A program made the translations under genes and the position numbers. A stretch of DNA of 64,000 nt from Echinococcus granulosus (Eukaryota > Platyhelminthes > Cestoda > Cyclophyllidea > Taeniidae). The notes beneath the pieces are model-generated. The model had not been told where the DNA came from, did no database searches, and was given only the letters and a program-made list of their open reading frames with translations. Numbering within the stretch: the stretch's first letter is position 1; each line of letters starts with the position of its first letter. Shown here one piece after another: positions 59,201 to 64,000 of the stretch. The stretch covers positions 415,805-479,804 of the forward strand of contig NW_020170429.1 in the NCBI RefSeq assembly GCF_000524195.1. The letters are read 5' to 3'.

Positions 59201-62200
59201 AAGAAGTAACAAAGCGCAATTTGTACCAAAAAAGGTAAAAAATCACTGTAATAATGTCCGTACGATGAAGCGCTTACACCTGAGATAAAGGAATAGTTTT
59301 ATAGTTACCTTACTAACGTCGAAGCATGACTCAAATAATGTAGTTGAAAATATACACCGCAACGTCAACCAGAGCATAAATTCCTCATATTTTAGTAGAA
59401 CAGCAGTCCAAGTGGTCACCTAAATACAGTGGCCTGGCCAAGTTATAAATTGATTACAAATGACAACAATTAGGTATCTTGGATGATTCAGATACTGACT
59501 TCAATCTCAAAAATAGCAGTGATATCATGATTTACGAAGTTGAGTAAAATATCACATTTCAGGAAGCAGGTGATGCATTTATAAATAAGATGTTAGTAAA
59601 CCTTGCCAAACAGAGTTCGAGTAATCGCAAAGTTTGGCTTAAAAGGAGACCTTTTGATTATTACGCAAAAGAAGTGTCCTATTTTCCGATAAAAACGCAC
59701 CTCAGTCTCAAAACGGGGATTCCAAAGTTTTATTCCTTTTCGGTGATAACAATCAATCCTAGAATAACGAATTTCAAGCAGCATCAGAGGAGAGAACCTC
59801 TATTTTAAGAGAGATTCGGCTAGAACAACACTTCCGCTGCCTGTCTGGGAGGGAATTCGGCCGCCACGGCATAAATGTTTCACTTCTTCTTGTAACTTTA
59901 TGTGACCCAAAACTGAGAGGAATATGACCTCCCTCAGACTAGAAACACTCCATATCCACTTTATTGTTACGAACACAATCAATTCGTTTGTGTTGGGATT
60001 GGGGTGCAAGCGTTTGCCGCGATCAGATAGAGAACGCCTATCACACATGTGAGGCTGGACAGACCACTTTGCCAGTGGCATAAAATTCAACAGGGAAAAG
60101 TCTACTTCTTCTTTCGTCCCAAGCCTTCGCATTTAAAAGTGGAATCTAGCGACTACGCATATTGAGTGTGACAATCTAGGGCTTTCAAATCTGGGATATA
60201 AAAGATAGGGGAACGGAAAGTAGGAAAACCTCAACTTACTTGCCAAAATGAGTCTTAAGCTATTGTATTAACCGCATTTTGACAATTTAGAAATGCCATA
60301 GCATTATTTATACGTCGAATTTCAAAAAAGTTACCTAGTTTTAAAGATGGTGTCTACACAATCCGCTTAGGGACTTTCCGTCAAAAAAGTATTCTGGCTA
60401 ATCTAAACAAATTATTCTAGTCTTCATGTGTGGCAGTTAATACATCATAAAATCCACTTCCTGGTAAAGTATCAAATTTAAACCTATGAAATTAGTTGCA
60501 CCCTGCCTCTCAATTCGTTTAATGCTCTATCATCTACATTTCCTTACTGTCTAAGTAAAATGAGTCCAGTGAAGATTTTCTCCCGCATTCACCATGTATC
60601 CATAACCCACTTTGGCACACAAAATCTTTGAAAGAATAAGTGTACTCCTATTCACTTCCGCATTTGACAACGTTAGCAAATAAAATTAAACGAAATTTCC
60701 CCAAAATTCACAGTAGTATTGAAGATAATGAAATAAACTGAAACTTTCACTCCTTAATTAATCAATTGGGGCACGACACCGTGAGCGAAAATGAAGAGCA
60801 GTAAGCACTGGAATTGCCTATCTGGGAGCTTACCGCCAAAACAGGTGAATAGCGACGTAGCAGATCGTTCGGTGGACCCTCTAGCACTGAATGTTGACAA
60901 GTCGGGTGATGCTGTTGATGGTGCGGAGGGGCGTCCTGTTGGCAGTGGAGCTGACGACTCCGACATATCTCGCAGTCGTCACCCCGTGAGCACCGACCTT
61001 CCACGGTGGCTACACTATTAGTGGTCTGTGCGTAATCGGGTGAGTAGCTCAGGAACCACGAACTCATGTCGCCGTTCAGGACCTGACGGTAGAGTTCTGA
61101 AAAAACCAAAGCGAATGAAGTCTTTAATTGTAGACAGTCTTTTTTGGCGATGGGATTGGATTTCGTACACAGCGTCGAAATGAGATCAAGACGACACGGA
61201 GGAAGGAATGAGAATATTGGCTCAGTGGAGCTATCTTACAAGCTTGGGGCAAACAAGCAGAAGAGGAAAAACGTGGAGCACCGAAGAAAACGTTTTAAGA
61301 GGCAGGGGAAGGCCACACAAGAAGTGATATTTAACTACCTTTCAGGCTACACAGATTTCAGTTACCGTCTCAATATCATAGCATTTAGTTCAGTTCATCT
61401 CCGCATTTATGACAGAGTTGAACCTAGCCTCGTGCTTCACACAATGCCTTCAAGGAGAACTCGGACGATGTGAGGCAGCTACACCCATACCTGTTTAACT
61501 CAATATTTAGTGTCAATTTGGGACTTCCACTCGCCTATCTGCCTCAAAAGTAAAAAAAATCACTGAAGATCGTTTCCCTTAAGAGACTTGGAACTAATTA
61601 GTAATTACTTAAAGCTTCATTCTACGTCGCCTGACATGGATATTGTTTTGGCTATATTTTTTTTGAAAGGAATGTACAACGAATTTTATTGCAATCTCTT
61701 TGAAAAGTAGGCCACAGATGGGCTTGAAGGAACGCACCTACGTCTTCATAGTTAAGTTACAACAGAAAGTAAGAAAGGGGCTGATTCAGCAGCTTTATAA
61801 CAGACATTTAGACAACCTAAACACATACACCCCGATAACAGAGAAAAGAGCATTAAGGTGATGTAAGGATAATAATAGAAGGTGGCGTATGCATGAGGAA
61901 ACTCATCTATCGAATGCGCAGCATTAAGACTCAAGGCCTGAAACATCTGACACATTTGAAGCATACGTAAACCACGCCAAATAGCAGAAAAAGTTTTTCA
62001 AGTTTTCGGTATAATTTGCAATGATGACCTGATCGAATTTGTAGGGACTCGTTCAATGCATGCGGGTGTTCATGTGTAAGCATTAGTAAAGCATAGATAT
62101 GCGTCAGTCTGCCGGTACAGGACCCTTTAGTGTGCTCTCTACCAATTTCATCCAAATGTGAACCCTCGAATCACACAATGTTGGTTAGATCTTGTGATTG

Positions 62201-64000
62201 TGGGTTGAAGTTGTCTGCTGTTTAGCACAATTCAAAAGGTGAAGCTAGCTCCTCGTCCTCCTCCTCCTAACACTTGTTGCAGAGTATTTGGAGAAAATGC
62301 AGTATGCAGTAGCAGGACGCATCATCCAGAACCAAATGTTTTAGGGAAATTGAGTGATTCCGGCAATGAATCACCAGGTCAAGATGGATCCCAATCAGGA
62401 AGTCTCCCTTGTCTTGATTGTGATGAAGGGCTACCTGGGTTGCTGAATTGACGGAAGAAAATGGGCTTCAAAGCCTCACCTTGTTCGTCCTCCTTTTCAC
62501 GTACATTATAAAAAAGTCCGGTGCAGCTTGTACTGTTTACTGACTGACCGACCAACTGGTTGACGTATCTGTGGCAAGCAATGAATTTTGCATTGTAATG
62601 TTTATTAGGCGAGTGAGTATATCACCAAACACTACTCACTCCAAACTTCACCGCTTTTTGTGTATTTCTGTAGGTGTAGTCGTGGACTGAAGACACGATT
62701 GTTCCCAATGTATTGTTCAGTCATAATTGTAGCAGAGATCTACCTACTCGGTGCAACTCGAACGTGCGGAAGAGAAGCTTTTTTTGAAAACCAACTACGG
62801 TACCAAATATTAGTGAATCGGTTAATGGGAAGAAACTCCATCTAGACAATACAATACAATGGAAGACCTGGTGCCTTACAATGCAAAACTTATTCGTGGG
62901 AGGAGTCCTGCTTTGAAATGATGTAGGATGAAGATAATTCCCCATCTCACCTTCTGTGCTTTCCATATGATATTCCTTCAAGCAATGGTTACCACCTCCA
63001 CTTGACATTTGACAACCAACTGCGAAATGTACAGTTTGGAAGTGCAATCAATGTGGTTCGATTTTATGCTTCTGGGGACAAAACAGACATTTCGTGATAT
63101 GAAGCTTCAGCGCAGGGGGGGGGGGAAATGGTACAGAAAACAATAGAGAGCACTGTACCAACATACCGACGCATGTCCGTACTTGAACAATCGCATTCAC
63201 TGGACAAGTTTCTACATGTGCCAACAGTTCATACGGAAAACTTCGCGAACCTCTTTTGCTATTTGATATCATGTTTGTTTGGAATGTTTTTTGAAAAGAC
63301 AAATTTCGGAAAAAAGGGAAATGAAAACAAACTAACTTTGATTTCGCACACACAGACACAAGTGAAGATGCATCTATGATTCTCTGATTTACCACAACAA
63401 GCTACAATTTGAGCTCTCCTCCTTTGGCATTTTAAAAAAAGCCATAAGAATTTTTACTTCAAAAGACTGAGTTCCTCTAGTCAACACCATCTTAACTGAA
63501 AGTTCAGGAAGACGAATCGGTGCAAAGCCAGGCTTTAAAACGCATAATTTCAGGTCACCAAAAGTTTTTACCGAATTCGCGATCACCCTCCGACTGTACA
63601 TGCAAAAAAGCCAGCGATGGCTTCAAAACTCTTGCAGAATTGTGAAGGTACTGCGACTCCTCCGCCTCTGTCCCCTCCACCTGTCCCATCTCCTCTTGCA
63701 AACATTGGGGAAGACATGGACCGGGAATCCTGGGGTGCCAAATGCGACAGGTCTGCTGTGCGGCCAGACCGTTGATGAGTTGGCGTGGGCGCGTAGAATC
63801 CGCAGCCGAAACAGCAACCAACATGAGAACTAGCTGACGGTCGTCGGGGGTGGAGCGACCTTCTCGGTTGGTGAGACTTCCACTGGCCACCGTCAGTAGG
63901 GATTCCAGCTGGGAAGTGAGTTCACCACAGAATTTGGGCCATTGTGCGGTAGGGAAGTGGAGCAGAGCGAAACGAATGATGGCTACCGTGGGTGGTATCT
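50263..64000 (-). CDS. unidentified large protein, C-terminal 635 aa in 6 exons (5' part beyond the window)
   Basis: Exons are 64000(edge)-63572, 61096-60834, 58978-58748, 54134-53651, 53316-53069 and 50517-50263. All five junctions have GT-AG sites and matching phases, and the frame ends in TGA with AATAAA 104 bases on. The first exon reads as alpha-helical repeat: PTVAIIRFALLHFPTAQW, then a SQLESLL run. This is reminiscent of HEAT repeats in importin-beta type receptors (importin-11 came to mind), but I cannot confirm it. Exon 2 has a Cys/His-rich stretch (CSRGDDCEICRSRQLHC). Exon 3 has an acidic segment ending AEFNDLFNEAAN. Exon 4 is strongly Pro/Ser/Thr-rich (about 60 residues with SPPTTLPPSPPITPASSP). 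The last exon ends in a basic tail. The long disordered C-terminus suggests a regulatory or scaffold protein. The introns contain a gypsy-like element and one TRIM-like copy, both in the opposite orientation. Confidence 0.65.
50635..51672 (+). mobile_element. TRIM-like LTR element, copy 4
   Basis: The 5' LTR is about 50635-50788 (CGCAATACCTTAATTAATC ..., landmark TGGGCGGCATGGACACCTGG). The body (50789-51486) shares GTGAGAACAAAGTGGCAGGG with GTGAGAACAAAGTGGTAAGG of copy 2. A purine tract AAATGAGAGGGGG, then CTA, precedes the 3' LTR starting TGTAATACCTTGATCG at 51487, which runs to about 51672. Length is about 1038. It is inserted antisense in the last intron of the unnamed minus-strand gene. 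Confidence 0.74.
51673..53068. other. intron sequence, nothing else seen
   Basis: This is the remainder of the last intron of the unnamed gene. The 117-codon plus frame at 52137-52490 is not supported by any motif. Confidence 0.45.
54544..54800 (+). repeat. left LTR of the gypsy-like element
   Basis: It is paired with 56680-56905 by shared order of blocks. The right edge is approximate because the two copies have diverged. Confidence 0.55.
55503..56440 (+). pseudogene. broken integrase of the gypsy-like element
   Basis: The zinc-finger region is in one frame (about 55530-55670). It has LVQTVLQELYKQ, a later histidine, and Cys residues at 55650 and 55659; the first His of the H2C2 set is replaced by Tyr. 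The catalytic core continues in a different frame, with the first Asp at about 55750 (VIDIMG), YFTKLAESEPMK, and the second Asp at about 55930 in HSDRGANFES, directly followed by a stop at 55954. Diverged sequence after that resembles the region of the catalytic Glu and the C-terminal domain (WEGYLMQPYRP-like near 56360). At least one frameshift and several stops make it inactive. Confidence 0.7.
56680..56905 (+). repeat. right LTR of the gypsy-like element
   Basis: It starts TGTAATGC straight after a polypurine tract. The 3' boundary is approximate. Confidence 0.55.
56906..57334. other. intron sequence, nothing else seen
   Basis: AT-rich, no feature. Confidence 0.45.
57335..57525 (+). repeat. 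solo terminal repeat of the TRIM-like element
   Basis: Forward landmarks are GCGCTTCTGCTCCGCGGCAA, GGCCTTGGTAGTAGCCTCCC, TTTAGGGAAGACTCTGG and the end AAGCTGCA. The left edge is approximate. Confidence 0.5.
57526..58747. other. intron sequence, nothing else seen
   Basis: Intron of the unnamed gene without a recognised element. Confidence 0.4.
58979..60833. other. intron sequence, repeat-like in part
   Basis: Near 59853 the string GAATTCGGCCGCCAC recurs from 23759, and ATCACACATGTGAGG near 60041 resembles the family B palindrome region. Diverged copies of an unknown repeat are likely. No exon is supported. Confidence 0.35.
61097..63571. other. intron sequence with a diverged repeat near 62255-62420
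   Basis: The reverse complement of about 62255-62420 shares ATCACTC, CATTTGGTTCTGGA and CTGCATACTGCATTTTCTCC with 48040-48110. An 11-G run lies at 63115-63125. No exon is supported. Open frames at 61144-61473 and 62239-62451 lack motifs. Confidence 0.4.

Overview
This is animal nuclear DNA, most likely from a parasitic flatworm, with a tapeworm as the best guess. The reasons are interrupted genes with many very short GT-AG introns (several of 32-43 bases) beside introns above 1 kb; tightly spaced tandem genes whose starts lie just after a splice acceptor, as expected where spliced-leader trans-splicing is used; a neuropeptide-like gene; and dense small LTR-type repeats. The organism call is inference. 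All reading uses the standard genetic code.

Layout. Bases 1-21,000 are gene-poor. They hold two complete copies of a ~1.0 kb non-coding element with ~170-195 bp terminal direct repeats (TRIM-like), several solo terminal repeats, three copies of another ~0.6-1 kb repeat, a decayed integrase remnant and a 100-N assembly gap. At 21,250-22,275 (-) there is a two-exon gene for a small secreted protein ending in a classic amidated-neuropeptide tail. From 43,011 down to 25,487 four minus-strand genes lie head to tail: metaxin-2-like (MTX2), anaphase-promoting complex subunit 4 (ANAPC4), syntaxin-18 (STX18) and mitochondrial tryptophanyl-tRNA synthetase (WARS2). The first two gaps are only 97 and 122 bp. 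A plus-strand LEM-domain (emerin-like) gene follows at 43,767-45,418. Two more TRIM-like elements lie at 45.9-46.9 and 50.6-51.7 kb. From the right edge to 50,263 the minus strand carries the last six exons of a large gene I could not name. One of its introns holds a deleted Ty3/Gypsy-like element (two LTRs and a broken integrase), and the last intron holds one TRIM-like copy.

How things fit together. The four minus-strand genes are housekeeping genes with unrelated roles (mitochondrial outer membrane, cell cycle, ER SNARE, mitochondrial translation), which is typical of trans-spliced operons, where co-transcription does not imply a shared pathway. The gypsy-like element and the TRIM-like elements share the polypurine tract/LTR-start junction, so the larger element or its relatives may have mobilised the small ones. 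Exon structures were assembled by hand from splice-site motifs, phase agreement and similarity to family members as I remember them. No search was run.
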